DNA of 64,000 nt from Microvirga terrae (GTDB lineage Bacteria > Pseudomonadota > Alphaproteobacteria > Rhizobiales > Beijerinckiaceae): positions 3,718,001-3,782,000 of the forward strand of contig NZ_CP102845.1 in NCBI RefSeq assembly GCF_013307435.2, read 5' to 3'. Of the stretch, positions 29,549 through 39,870 are shown one piece after another. Each line of letters opens with the position of its first letter. The first letter of the stretch is position 1. A program made the position numbers and the translations under genes. The notes below the pieces were generated by a model that made no database searches, was not told the DNA's origin, and worked only from the letters and a program-made list of their open reading frames with translations.

Positions 29549-30496
29549 GTGGCCGAGTACCGGATTGAGGCTTCCCCGGAGACCATTCACTGGGGTTATT
29601 TCGACGCGAATCTCAAGCCGCTGCTGACGGTCGATCCCGGCGACACGGTCACGATCTCGACCGTGTCGGGCGGCCCGGAGGCGATGCCACCGGCGCCGTT
29701 CGTGATCCCGCAGGCACTCACCGACATCCATGCGGCCCACAGGCCGAAACTGCCGGGCCATATCTGCACGGGGCCTGTCGCCGTGCGGGGTGCCAAGGCC
29801 GGTCAGGTTCTCGAAGTCCGCATCAAGGACATCGCGCTGCATTACGATTGGGGCTTCACCTATTCCGCGCCCCAGAAAGGAGCCCTGCCGGACGATTTCG
29901 ACGAGATCCACGTGATGAATATCCCGCTCGACCGGGGGCGGATGACCGGCCGGCTGCCGTGGGGCCTCGACCTACCTCTGAAACCGTTCTTCGGCGTGAT
30001 GGCGGTCGCGCCGCCCGCCGCCTGGGGGGCGCTCAGCACCCTGCCCCCACGGCGCAACGGCGGCAACCTCGACAACAAAGAGCTCGTTGCGGGGACGACC
30101 CTCTACCTGCCGATCCACATGGACGGCGCCCTGTTCTCCGTCGGCGACGGGCACGGCGTTCAGGGCGACGGCGAGGTCTGCGTGACGGCGATCGAGACGG
30201 GCCTGATCGGTACCTTCGAGCTGCACCTGCGGGAGGACATGCATCTCACCTGGCCCATGGCCGAGACGCCCACGCATGTCATGACCATGGCGTTCGACCC
30301 AGATCTCGACGATTGCGTGGTCATCGCGCTGCGCAGCATGATCGACCTGATCGCCGCCCGCACGGGCATCGCCAAGGCCGAAGCCTACGCCCTGTGCAGC
30401 CTCGCGGCGGACTTGCGCATCACCCAGGTGGTCAACGGCAACAAGGGCGTCCACGTGATGCTCGACAAGAGCCTGCTGCAGAAGGCGCAGCGCTGA
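29549..30496 (+). CDS. Acetamidase/formamidase family protein
   Basis: 315 residues from a GTG preceded by GAGGTG at a good distance. It matches the FmdA/AmdA amidohydrolase family: PGDTVTISTVSG, HICTGPVAVRGAKAGQVLEV, GNLDNKELVAGTTLYLPIHM and DGHGVQGDGEV. Members hydrolyse formamide or acetamide to ammonia and the acid. It follows the peptide importer by 65 bases and could use an imported amide, but this is only context. Confidence 0.92.
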   Translation: MAEYRIEASPETIHWGYFDANLKPLLTVDPGDTVTISTVSGGPEAMPPAPFVIPQALTDIHAAHRPKLPGHICTGPVAVRGAKAGQVLEVRIKDIALHYDWGFTYSAPQKGALPDDFDEIHVMNIPLDRGRMTGRLPWGLDLPLKPFFGVMAVAPPAAWGALSTLPPRRNGGNLDNKELVAGTTLYLPIHMDGALFSVGDGHGVQGDGEVCVTAIETGLIGTFELHLREDMHLTWPMAETPTHVMTMAFDPDLDDCVVIALRSMIDLIAARTGIAKAEAYALCSLAADLRITQVVNGNKGVHVMLDKSLLQKAQR

Positions 30497-30587
30497 TCCC
30501 TCAGGGACTCCATTACCTGCCGGGTAATTTCCTTCGCTTCCGTGCGCGGCCATTCTGGTCATCAGAATCGAAGCGGAGGAGACGACG

Positions 30588-30959
30588 ATGAAGCTCAGCG
30601 ACACTCTCAAGGCGGCCGCCAATCGCGGAAACCAGAGTGATCCGGTGACCTTCGTGGTGACGATCAGCCTGAAGCCCGATTGCGAAGAGGCCTTTCTCGA
30701 CCTTCTGATGCCGGTGCTCGATGCCATGCGCCACGAGACGAGCTTCATCAATGCCGTTCTGCATCAGGATCCCGAGGATCCGACCCGGTTCATGATCTAC
30801 GAGACCTGGTCCGACCTCGACGACGTGGTCGAAGTCCAGATGCACCGGGACTACCGCAAGGCCTATTGGGAACGGCTGCCCGAGCTTCTGCGCGAGCCGC
30901 GGCAGATCCAGACCTGGAAACCCATACGTCGGGACTTCGCGTTTTTCGCCGGATGGTGA
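30588..30959 (+). CDS. Antibiotic biosynthesis monooxygenase (ABM) domain protein
   Basis: 123 residues. The ABM ferredoxin-like domain covers residues 18-105 (VTFVVTISLKPDCEEAFLDLL, TSFINAVLHQDPEDPTRFMIYETW). Such small dimeric proteins include quinol monooxygenases and haem-degrading enzymes; the specific activity cannot be deduced. AGCGGAGGAG lies just before the ATG. Convergent with the DUF763 gene, 9 bases apart. Confidence 0.88.
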   Translation: MKLSDTLKAAANRGNQSDPVTFVVTISLKPDCEEAFLDLLMPVLDAMRHETSFINAVLHQDPEDPTRFMIYETWSDLDDVVEVQMHRDYRKAYWERLPELLREPRQIQTWKPIRRDFAFFAGW

Positions 30960-30968
30960 GCCAGTGCA

Positions 30969-32201
30969 TCATGCAGGCGGCGGTTCGTCCCCGAACACGG
31001 AGCGGCCGCCGTAGGCATGCGACTTGGCGCGCTCCTGCCGGATATGCTCCTCCACATCGGGCCCGCTGGCATGGCGTTCCAGCTCGCGAGCCTGATCGTC
31101 GAGGCGCTTCAGGGCGAACAGCTCCTCCTGCTGCCCGAGCTTTGCCTTCTGGACGGCCGATTTCAGCACCCGGATGGTTTCATCGTAGACCCGGACGGGA
31201 ACCGGATAGGGATGCCGGTCCTTGCCGCCATGGGCAAAGGAGAAGCGGGCCGGATCGCTGAAGCGGCAGGGTGTGCCGTGAACGACTTCGGCCACCATGG
31301 CCAGCGCCTGCACGGTCCGCGGCCCGACGCCCGGCGTCATCAGAAGATCGGGAAAATCCGCCGGGCCTCGATCGGCTGCCGCCGCAAGGCTCCCGTGCAG
31401 CCGTCGCAGCACCACGTCCTTGGCGCGAACGTCGTGGTGCTCGGGCATCACCAGATGCGGCAAAAGGGGTTGTGGCGCAGGCTCCGTCTCACGCTCCTCG
31501 AGAGCCAGGAACTTGCGGGCGATGCCGTCGGGTCCGAGGGAATCGAGAATGTCGATCTGGGCCTTTCGGGAGGCCGCCGCGCGGCGGTCGGTGAGGTTGA
31601 CGATCGTGCCCTGCCCCTTGCCGTCGATCGCCGAATGCGGCTCGTCGACGAAGCTCTCCAGATCCTCGGACAGCCAATGGTAGCGGCGAGCCTGCCGCGA
31701 GGCATCGTTCATGCCCTGCTGGACCACGGCCCATCGGCCGTCGTCCGTGACGATGAAGCCGTGAAGATAAAGGTCGAAACCGTCCTGGATCGCCGCGCTA
31801 TCGACCTTGGCCACGAGCCGGCTGGCGTCCGCCAGAGCCGCGCCGTCGAAGCCGACGCGCTCACCAATGGCGATCAGCTCATGGGGCGTCTGGCGCGAGT
31901 GTTTGCCGCGCCCGCCGCAGACATGGATCCCGAGTTCCTTTGAGAGCGGCGTGAGTCCGCGTTTCAGGGCCCCGATGACGCTGGTGGTGATGCCCGAGGA
32001 ATGCCAATCCATGCCCATCACGGCGCCGAACGACTGGAACCAGAACGGATGAGCGAGCCGGCGCAGCAGTTCGTCGCGTCCGTAGTGATGCACGATGGCC
32101 TCGCTCACCACACCGCCCAGGCGCGTCATGCGGTCGGCCAGCCATTTCGGCACATGGCCGGAATGCAGCGGCAGATCGGCGCTTCCAGCGCGCTTGGCCA
32201 T
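30969..32201 (-). CDS. DUF763 family protein
   Basis: 410 residues. The sequence begins KRAGSADLPLHSGHVPKWL and contains GAVMGMDWHSSGITTS, VCGGRGKHSRQTP and HGFIVTDDGRWAVVQQGMN, all characteristic of DUF763, a family found in archaea and scattered bacteria and sometimes near DNA repair genes; there is no known activity. A helix-hairpin-helix-like stretch (LLMTPGVGPRTVQALAMVAEV, about residues 285-305) hints at nucleic-acid contact. AAGGAG precedes ATG 32201. Confidence 0.9.
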   Translation of the reverse strand: MAKRAGSADLPLHSGHVPKWLADRMTRLGGVVSEAIVHHYGRDELLRRLAHPFWFQSFGAVMGMDWHSSGITTSVIGALKRGLTPLSKELGIHVCGGRGKHSRQTPHELIAIGERVGFDGAALADASRLVAKVDSAAIQDGFDLYLHGFIVTDDGRWAVVQQGMNDASRQARRYHWLSEDLESFVDEPHSAIDGKGQGTIVNLTDRRAAASRKAQIDILDSLGPDGIARKFLALEERETEPAPQPLLPHLVMPEHHDVRAKDVVLRRLHGSLAAAADRGPADFPDLLMTPGVGPRTVQALAMVAEVVHGTPCRFSDPARFSFAHGGKDRHPYPVPVRVYDETIRVLKSAVQKAKLGQQEELFALKRLDDQARELERHASGPDVEEHIRQERAKSHAYGGRSVFGDEPPPA

Positions 32202-32280
32202 GAAGTGTCTCTCCTTTGGGCGTGGCTCGTACCGCAGATTCTATGCCATGGGCTGGACGCGATGGGCCATTGCGCAAGAA

Positions 32281-32302
32281 AAAGGCGCCCGAAGGCGCCT
32301 TT
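32281..32302 (-). terminator. Rho-independent terminator of the RNA helicase gene
   Basis: A perfect 9-bp stem (AAAGGCGCC/GGCGCCTTT) closes a 4-base loop; on the reverse strand the loop reads TTCG and the stem runs into TTTTTCTT. It lies 9 bases after the stop codon at 32311. Confidence 0.88.
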
Positions 32303-32310
32303 GACGATTG

Positions 32311-33792
32311 TTACCGGCGGCGGGGGCTCTTTTCGAGCCACGCCACCTGGGCTCCGTCACCGCGGCGTCCATCCTGGCGGTTGGAGGCCGGCTTGCCCTG
32401 AGCGGGTCGTTGGCCCTGGGCCGGGCGCTGGCCCTGCGCGGGCCGCTGCTGATTCCCGGTCGGCTGTCCGCCCTGCGGCTGAGCGGTGCCACCCGGCTTT
32501 CCGCCGCGTCCACGACGGCGCTTCGGACCGCGTTCGGCGTTCGGGTCGGCGCTGCGCGGCTGGCCGTGGCCCTGATGCCCGCGGGCATGGGGTGCCGGAC
32601 GTCCGCGCTGCGGCTGCTCGCGACGCTGCTCGGACGCCTCGCCGGCCGCCGGCGCGGCCGGCAGGCCCTCCGGCAGCGGCATGACCGGAACCTTAAGCCG
32701 CGTCAGCTTCTCAATGTCCTTGAGATACGCCTTTTCCTCGTCGTTGCAGAACGAGATGGCGAGACCCGTCGCGCCAGCGCGGGCCGTGCGGCCGATGCGG
32801 TGGACGTAGGACTCCGGCACGTTCGGCAGGTCGTAGTTGATGACGTGCGTCACGCCCTCGACGTCGATGCCACGCGCGGCAATGTCAGTCGCCACCAGCA
32901 CCCGGCAGGAGCCGTCGCGGAAGCCGGCGAGCGCACGCTCGCGCTGCGGCTGGGACTTGTTGCCGTGAATGGCCGCTCCGGCGATGCCGGCCTTGTCGAG
33001 GCCGCGCACCACCTTGTCCGCGCCGTGCTTGGTGCGGGTGAAGACGAGGACGCGGTCGATGGACGGATCGCGCAGGAGCGTTTCGAGCAGCACCTGCTTG
33101 CGGTTGGTCTGCACGAACATGACGCTCTGCTCCACGCGCTCCGCGGTCGTCGCCACCGGGGTGACGGCCACATGGGCCGGGTCGCGCAGGAAGGAATCGG
33201 CCAGCGTCGAGATCGTCTTCGGCATGGTGGCCGAGAAGAACAGGCTCTGGCGCTCCTTCGGCAGCAGGGTCACGATGCGCTTCAGGGCATGGATGAAGCC
33301 GAGATCGAGCATCTGGTCGGCCTCGTCGAGGACGAGGATCTCGATATCACGGAGCGACAGGGACCGACGGTCCACCAGGTCGATCAGGCGGCCCGGCGTG
33401 GCCACGAGCACGTCGACGCCCTGGGCGAGCGCCTTCTCCTGACGGGAGATGGTGACGCCGCCGAACACCACTTCCGTGGTGAGGCGCAGGTTCCGGCCAT
33501 AGGCCTTGAAGCTGTCGGCGATCTGGCCCGAGAGCTCGCGGGTCGGGCTGAGCACGAGCACGCGGGGGCTCTTGGGCTTGCGCGGCTTCGGGTTCGCGTT
33601 CAGGCGGTGGAGGATCGGCAGTGCGAAGGCGGCCGTCTTGCCGGTGCCGGTCTGGGCGATGCCGCAGACGTCTCGGCCGTCCATGGCATAGGGAATGGTC
33701 TGGGCCTGGATCGGGGTGGGCTTCTCATAGCCCTCGGCCGCCAGGGCCTTCAGGATCGGCTGGGCCAATCCGAAATCGGTGAAGAGTGTCAA
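32311..33792 (-). CDS. DEAD-box ATP-dependent RNA helicase, RhlE type
   Basis: 493 residues. All helicase motifs are present: F-x(n)-Q motif (PTPIQAQTIPYAM), motif I AQTGTGKTAAF, motif II VLDEADQM, motif III SATMPKTI, motif VI HRIGRTARAG. The 120-residue C-terminal tail is rich in Arg, Gly, Gln and Pro and has three repeats of QRPAQG, as expected for an RNA-binding, disordered tail. It unwinds structured RNA in ribosome assembly, decay or cold adaptation. The start appears to be TTG (33792); no nearby ATG or GTG in frame gives a complete protein. Confidence 0.94.
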   Translation of the reverse strand: MTLFTDFGLAQPILKALAAEGYEKPTPIQAQTIPYAMDGRDVCGIAQTGTGKTAAFALPILHRLNANPKPRKPKSPRVLVLSPTRELSGQIADSFKAYGRNLRLTTEVVFGGVTISRQEKALAQGVDVLVATPGRLIDLVDRRSLSLRDIEILVLDEADQMLDLGFIHALKRIVTLLPKERQSLFFSATMPKTISTLADSFLRDPAHVAVTPVATTAERVEQSVMFVQTNRKQVLLETLLRDPSIDRVLVFTRTKHGADKVVRGLDKAGIAGAAIHGNKSQPQRERALAGFRDGSCRVLVATDIAARGIDVEGVTHVINYDLPNVPESYVHRIGRTARAGATGLAISFCNDEEKAYLKDIEKLTRLKVPVMPLPEGLPAAPAAGEASEQRREQPQRGRPAPHARGHQGHGQPRSADPNAERGPKRRRGRGGKPGGTAQPQGGQPTGNQQRPAQGQRPAQGQRPAQGKPASNRQDGRRGDGAQVAWLEKSPRRR

Positions 33793-34209
33793 AGTGGTAA
33801 CGTCTTTCGAACGGATGCGGTGAGCCGCAAAGCAGGTTCGGCTTGATAAAGCAAAGGCGCTTCAGGGCTCTTGAGGCGAGAGCCCGCGTGATGGGGCCGT
33901 CGTATGATTGAGCGATTGAAGAAGGGGACCGGGGTCTTCGCCGTTCCGCGAATATCCGTCACGCAGTCCCGCTCAAGCGTTCCGATTGCCGGACGCCGTC
34001 GCCTGCCGTGCATATGGGGGCTAAAAGCCTATCCGTCAACCTCTGGCGCATCGGGAGGGAAAAGGATCCGGTTTTCGCCGGCGGGCCCTCCTGGCCTGCC
34101 CAGGACGGGCGCGGGCCTGAGAAGGTGCATCCCATCGTTCCAAAGTTCACTTTTGGGTCTGATGCTTTAGGGCTGACACCGAGGTCTCGACAGGGATAAG
34201 ACTGGATTC
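33793..34209. other. 417-base intergenic region between helicase and MFS genes
   Basis: A divergent intergenic region with no credible ORF. It includes copy 4 of the dispersed 28-bp motif at 34145-34172. The helicase side may contain a long leader, as is common for DEAD-box genes, but I see no specific structure. Confidence 0.5.
34145..34172 (+). repeat. Dispersed 28-bp motif, copy 4 (before the MFS gene)
   Basis: GTTCACTTTTGGGTCTGATG then CTTTAGGG. It points toward the MFS start at 34210, 37 bases downstream. Confidence 0.5.
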
Positions 34210-35445
34210 ATGTCCGCCCCCGCCCGCATGCCCTGGGCCTTTGTCTCCGCTCTGTCTCTGAACGTGCTGATCTCCTACGGCACGATATTCTATGCCTTCG
34301 CCTTGTTCGTCGAACCCATGGGCCGGGAGCTGGGCTGGGGCAAGTCGGAGCTGATGGCGGCCTATTCCCTGGCGCTGGGGACTTCGGCCTTCTGCGCCGT
34401 GCCGGTGGGACGGCTCATCGACCTTGGCTATGGCCGGGCGGTGATGACCGGCGGGTCCCTCCTCGCCGGAACCCTTCTGATGCTCTGGTCATGGGTCGGA
34501 AGCTACCCCGCCTTCGTGCTGATCTGGATCGGCATGGGGATTGCCATGAGCACTGTTTTCTATGAACCGGGCTTTGCGGTCCTGACCCGCAGGCTCGGAT
34601 TCATGGCCCGGCGCGGCATCACCTTCATGACCCTGGTCGGGGGCTTCGCCAGCACGGTCTTCATTCCCATCACGCATCTGCTGATCGAGCATCTGGGCTG
34701 GCGCAATGCCCTGCTCGTTCTGGCCGCTTTCAACATCGTCATCTGCGCGGCCCTGCATGCCCTGACGATCCCGAGCGCCCCGCCCAGGACGCCGCCTCAT
34801 CCGGATGCCGGACCGGCCCATCCTTCTCCGGCACACGCCCGATGGGTCCTCCGGCGAATGTCCTTCTGGTGTTTTGTCGCCTCGTCCGTCCTGCAGGGGG
34901 TCATCGCGGCGGGATTGCCGATCCACCTGATTCCACTTCTCGTCGAGAAGGGCTTCTCGCTGGAGATGGCCGTCGCCGCGTTCTCGCTCATCGGGCCCGC
35001 GCAGGTCGTCGGCCGGTTCGCCATGGCCTTCGGGGAACGCGCCTTCGGCATGAAGGGTCTCGGCATCATCGTGCTGACCCTGGGCCTTCTTGCCTTCGCG
35101 CTTCTGCCCTTCACTCCGGTGAGCTTCTGGCTCGTGGCGGTTTTTGCCCTCCTGTTCGGGGCCTCGAACGGGATGATGACGATCGTCCGGGCCCTGCTGC
35201 CGTCCGAGCTGTTCGGGCGCGAGAGCTACGGCACGGTCCAGGGCATGATCGCCATGCCGGTCCGGCTGACCACGGCGGCCGCCCCTTTCGTCTTCGGGGC
35301 GCTCTGGGCTTGGTGGGGAGGCTATGCGGCCGTGATGGCTCTCTGCCTGGGCATGTCCTGTCTTGCGCTCGGCTTCTTCATCCTTGTATTGGTGTTTCAA
35401 AAGGGGCCTGAAAGCCCTGAGAAACCCCTTGCGTTAGACGGCTAA
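34210..35445 (+). CDS. Major facilitator superfamily transporter
   Basis: 411 residues with 12 predicted membrane helices and a central cytosolic loop (residues 185-215, Pro/His-rich). The loop between helices 2 and 3 is GRLIDLGYGRAVMTGG, the MFS G-x-x-x-D-R-x-G-R-R-like motif. It looks like the monocarboxylate/oxalate-formate antiporter type (UMF or ACS families), but the substrate cannot be predicted. It lies 54 bases before glpD without sharing its obvious function. Confidence 0.9.
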   Translation: MSAPARMPWAFVSALSLNVLISYGTIFYAFALFVEPMGRELGWGKSELMAAYSLALGTSAFCAVPVGRLIDLGYGRAVMTGGSLLAGTLLMLWSWVGSYPAFVLIWIGMGIAMSTVFYEPGFAVLTRRLGFMARRGITFMTLVGGFASTVFIPITHLLIEHLGWRNALLVLAAFNIVICAALHALTIPSAPPRTPPHPDAGPAHPSPAHARWVLRRMSFWCFVASSVLQGVIAAGLPIHLIPLLVEKGFSLEMAVAAFSLIGPAQVVGRFAMAFGERAFGMKGLGIIVLTLGLLAFALLPFTPVSFWLVAVFALLFGASNGMMTIVRALLPSELFGRESYGTVQGMIAMPVRLTTAAAPFVFGALWAWWGGYAAVMALCLGMSCLALGFFILVLVFQKGPESPEKPLALDG

Positions 35446-35499
35446 AGAACTCATGTGCTGAGCGGCAGAATCGCTTGGCTTTGATGAAAGACGAGTTTC

Positions 35500-37020
35500 G
35501 TGACGACAGTGACTGATCTTCTGATTGTGGGCGGCGGCATCAACGGTGCAGGCATCGCGCGCGACGCTGTGGGCCGGGGACTCTCGGTCGTGCTCTGCGA
35601 GCAGGGCGACCTGGCCGGCTACACCTCATCCGCCTCCACCAAGCTGATCCATGGCGGCCTGCGCTACCTGGAATATTACGAGTTCCGGTTGGTGCGCGAG
35701 GCCCTGTTCGAGCGCGAGCGCCTGCTGGAATCCGCCCCCCACATCATCTGGCCGCTGCGCTTCATCCTTCCCTACGAGAAGGGCATCCGCCCGGCTTGGT
35801 TTGTGCGCCTGGGCCTGTTCCTCTACGATCATCTGGCGCCGCGCAAGAAGCTGCCGGGCACCGAGGGGATCAAGCTGACCCGGCACCCGGCCGGCCAAGC
35901 CCTGAAGCCCGGCTTCGACACCGCCTTCGTCTATTCGGATTGCTGGGTCGAGGACAGCCGCATGGTGGCGCTCAACGCCCTCGACGCCTTCGAAAAGGGT
36001 GCCGACATCCGGGTCCGGACCAAGCTCGTCTCCGCCCGGCGCGACGGCGATCTCTGGGTCGCCAAGCTTCAGAACGTGGACACGGGCGAGGTCCAGGACA
36101 TCCGCGCCAAGGTCATCGTCAATGCCGGCGGGCCTTTCGTGGCCGACGTGCTCAACGCCAAGCTCGGCCTCAACACTACGAAGAACGTGCGCCTGGTGAA
36201 GGGCAGCCACATCGTCGTGCCGAAGCTCTTCGACACCAAGGAAGCCTTCATTCTCCAGAACACGGACAAGCGGATCGTCTTCGCGATCCCCTACCAGGAG
36301 AAGTTCACCCTGATCGGCACCACGGACATCCCGGTCGAGTCGGTTCCGGACAAGAAGGTCGAGATCAGCCAGGACGAGATCCAGTACCTCTGCAACGTGG
36401 TAAACCACTTCTTCAAGAAGCAGGTGACGCCGGCCGACGTGGTCTGGACCTATTCCGGCGTGCGGCCGCTTTTCGACGACGGATCCTCCAACGCCTCCGC
36501 CGTGACCCGCGACTACGTGTTCGACATGGACGCTCCACAGGGCCAGGCGCCGGTGCTGTCGATCTTCGGCGGCAAGATCACCACGTTCCGCAAGCTCGCC
36601 GAGCACGCTCTCGACGAGCTGAAGGCCTATTTCCCGACCATGAAGCCCGCCTGGACGGAAGACGCCAAGATGCCGGGCGGCGACATGCCGAATGCGGATT
36701 TCGACCGCTTCTTCGCCACGGTCCGTCAGCGCTGGCCTTTCCTGCCGGAGCCCCTCGCCCATCGCCTGGCCCGTGCCTACGGCACGCGAATCGAGGAGCT
36801 TCTGGGCTCCGCGACGTCCATGGGCGATCTCGGGGAGGATTTCGGCGGCGGGCTAACGGCCGCGGAGGTCGATTATCTCGTGCGCCGCGAATGGGCCCGC
36901 ACGGCCGAAGACATCCTCTGGCGCCGCTCCAAGCTCGGCCTGCATGTGCCGGTTGACGCCCCAGCCAGGATCGATGCCTACTTGACCACGAAGAACGCGG
37001 CCTCCGTCGCCGCGCAATAA
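35500..37020 (+). CDS. glpD: Aerobic glycerol-3-phosphate dehydrogenase
   Basis: 506 residues from a GTG start. The FAD-binding motif DLLIVGGGINGAGIARDA is at residues 7-24, followed by SSASTKLIHGGLRYLEYYEFRLVREAL, the family signature. It oxidises sn-glycerol-3-phosphate to dihydroxyacetone phosphate and delivers electrons to quinone at the inner membrane. The glycerol kinase gene follows 30 bases later, giving a glycerol catabolic pair; no glpR repressor or glpF channel is seen nearby. Confidence 0.96.
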   Translation: MTTVTDLLIVGGGINGAGIARDAVGRGLSVVLCEQGDLAGYTSSASTKLIHGGLRYLEYYEFRLVREALFERERLLESAPHIIWPLRFILPYEKGIRPAWFVRLGLFLYDHLAPRKKLPGTEGIKLTRHPAGQALKPGFDTAFVYSDCWVEDSRMVALNALDAFEKGADIRVRTKLVSARRDGDLWVAKLQNVDTGEVQDIRAKVIVNAGGPFVADVLNAKLGLNTTKNVRLVKGSHIVVPKLFDTKEAFILQNTDKRIVFAIPYQEKFTLIGTTDIPVESVPDKKVEISQDEIQYLCNVVNHFFKKQVTPADVVWTYSGVRPLFDDGSSNASAVTRDYVFDMDAPQGQAPVLSIFGGKITTFRKLAEHALDELKAYFPTMKPAWTEDAKMPGGDMPNADFDRFFATVRQRWPFLPEPLAHRLARAYGTRIEELLGSATSMGDLGEDFGGGLTAAEVDYLVRREWARTAEDILWRRSKLGLHVPVDAPARIDAYLTTKNAASVAAQ

Positions 37021-37050
37021 GGGTTGGGGCAAGAAGGGTTGGGGAAGGAC

Positions 37051-38547
<1,497 letters not shown>

Positions 38548-38577
38548 GCTTCGAGCATCCTGTTGGAGCCCTGTCTT

Positions 38578-38658
38578 GTCATGGCCGGGCTGTCCCGGCC
38601 ACACCAGTCATCTGACGCGCACCGCCAGTCGTATCTGCATCACCGGCACAAGGCCGGC
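38578..38658. repeat. Intergenic paired-hairpin repeat, copy 2 (inverted)
   Basis: Unit A (GTCATGGCCGGGCTGTCCCG, 38578-38598) is followed after 42 bases by unit B (CACCGGCACAAGGCCGGC, 38641-38658). This is the mirror image of the element at 8542-8624 with the same internal spacing. Located between glpK and the HIT gene. Confidence 0.7.
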
Positions 38659-38728
38659 AACGACATGAAGTGAGCGCTGTTACGGGCCGGGTTCAAGCGG
38701 CAGCGACGACGTGCAGGGCCGCCGCCTG

Positions 38729-39154
38729 TCACGCCGCGGGCAGCGCGGCACGGATCCTGGACGCGAGTTCGGTCAGGATCTCGGGCTTTTCCATCTGGCC
38801 CGTATGGGGCTTCAGCGCCACGCCCTCGAAGCGGGGGATCACATGGAAGTGAATGTGGAAGACCACCTGTCCGCCGGCGCTCTCATTGAACTGCTGGATC
38901 GTCAGGCCGTCGGCCGAGAGCGCCGTTTTGGCAGCCTTCCCGACGATCTGAACGGCCTTCGCCAGCTCGGCCAGATCGTCGGGATCGACGTCGAAGAGGT
39001 TGCGGGCCTTGTTTTTCGGGATGACCAGCACGTGCCCGTCCCCTCGGGGCATGACGTCCATGAAGGCCAGGATCCGGTCTGTCTCGTAGATTTTGTGGCA
39101 GGGAAGCTCGCCCCGTAGGATCTTCGCGAACACATTGCTGTCGTCGTAGGTCAT
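38729..39154 (-). CDS. HIT family hydrolase
   Basis: 141 residues. The histidine triad motif HIHFHVIPR is at about residues 110-118, and RILAFMDVMPRGDGHVLVIPK is the other conserved block. HIT proteins of this bacterial type hydrolyse nucleoside phosphoramidates such as AMP-lysine or adenosine polyphosphates in the cytoplasm. Monocistronic. GAGAGGGCGGG lies before the ATG. Confidence 0.94.
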   Translation of the reverse strand: MTYDDSNVFAKILRGELPCHKIYETDRILAFMDVMPRGDGHVLVIPKNKARNLFDVDPDDLAELAKAVQIVGKAAKTALSADGLTIQQFNESAGGQVVFHIHFHVIPRFEGVALKPHTGQMEKPEILTELASRIRAALPAA

Positions 39155-39538
39155 CCCGCCCTCTCTTCCTGCGATACGAAGGTTGCAGGCGCCCGCCCAC
39201 GAACACCCGCGACGAGCCTTTTACAGGCATCACGGGTGATAATCATCTCTTTCGGTCACAGCGAGGACGGTCCCTCCGAGAGTCCTCACCGTCTTGCGCA
39301 AAAGGACCCTTCTCAGTTCCGGACAGGCGAGGATCTACTACTTACCTTCGCCACGACCTTATTCGCAAATAGAACGCATCGGAGGAACTGGTATCGAGGT
39401 AAGTACCTTTTTGGTTCTTATTCCCACGGACAAGTTGTTGCCACGTTTCCGCGGCTTAAATCTCTCTGCTAAGCGTAACAATTCGACGCATTTGAATATT
39501 TTCGTGAAAATTTTTGCAAAGGTTCGATCAAACCTACC
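39155..39538. other. Intergenic region upstream of the KGG gene
   Basis: About 384 bases with lower GC content than the flanking genes, between divergent HIT and KGG genes. Open frames here have no coding character. The only clear signal is the EcfG-type promoter that follows it. Confidence 0.5.
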
Positions 39539-39563
39539 GGAACCATCGAATCCCCTTGCGGTT
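39539..39563 (+). promoter_or_regulatory. Candidate EcfG promoter of the KGG gene
   Basis: GGAAC at 39539-39543, then 16 bases, then GGTT at 39560-39563. The -10 element differs from CGTT by one base. It ends 35 bases before the ATG of the KGG protein, a family typical of stress regulons. Confidence 0.6.
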
Positions 39564-39598
39564 GAAGAAACACGGACACCATTGATAAGGAGGCATAA

Positions 39599-39790
39599 AT
39601 GGCAGGTGGTTCGACCTCGAAGCGTGGCTTCGCGTCGATGGACTCTGACCGGCAGCGCGAGATCGCAAGCAAAGGCGGTAAAAGCGTTCCGGCCGAGAAG
39701 CGGTCTTTCTCCCAGGATCGCGAACTCGCCTCGGAAGCTGGCCGCAAGGGCGGTCAGGCCTCGGGCAACACCCGCGGCAACCAGGAGTAG
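39599..39790 (+). CDS. Small KGG-repeat stress protein
   Basis: 63 residues: a hydrophilic protein with KGG motifs (ASKGGKSVPAEKRSFSQDRELA and AGRKGGQASG), like GsiB/YciG-type general stress proteins. It has no membrane segment. AAGGAGG stands directly before the ATG (39588-39594). A candidate EcfG promoter precedes it and a terminator follows at 39815, so it is a single-gene stress unit. Confidence 0.88.
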   Translation: MAGGSTSKRGFASMDSDRQREIASKGGKSVPAEKRSFSQDRELASEAGRKGGQASGNTRGNQE

Positions 39791-39814
39791 TTCTTTTCCG
39801 ACAACGATTGGTTT

Positions 39815-39835
39815 AGGGGCCGCTGGACGGCCCCT
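39815..39835 (+). terminator. Rho-independent terminator of the KGG gene
   Basis: Stem AGGGGCC/GGCCCCT with a 7-base loop, followed by TTACTTTTTG. Confidence 0.8.
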
Positions 39836-39870
39836 TTACTTTTTGAGGTCTTCATTGGCTTACCGCAATC

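Noticed and set aside
32308..33846. A 512-codon frame opposite the RNA helicase gene
   Set aside because: Mirror frame of the helicase with biased composition; all the DEAD-box motifs are on the other strand.
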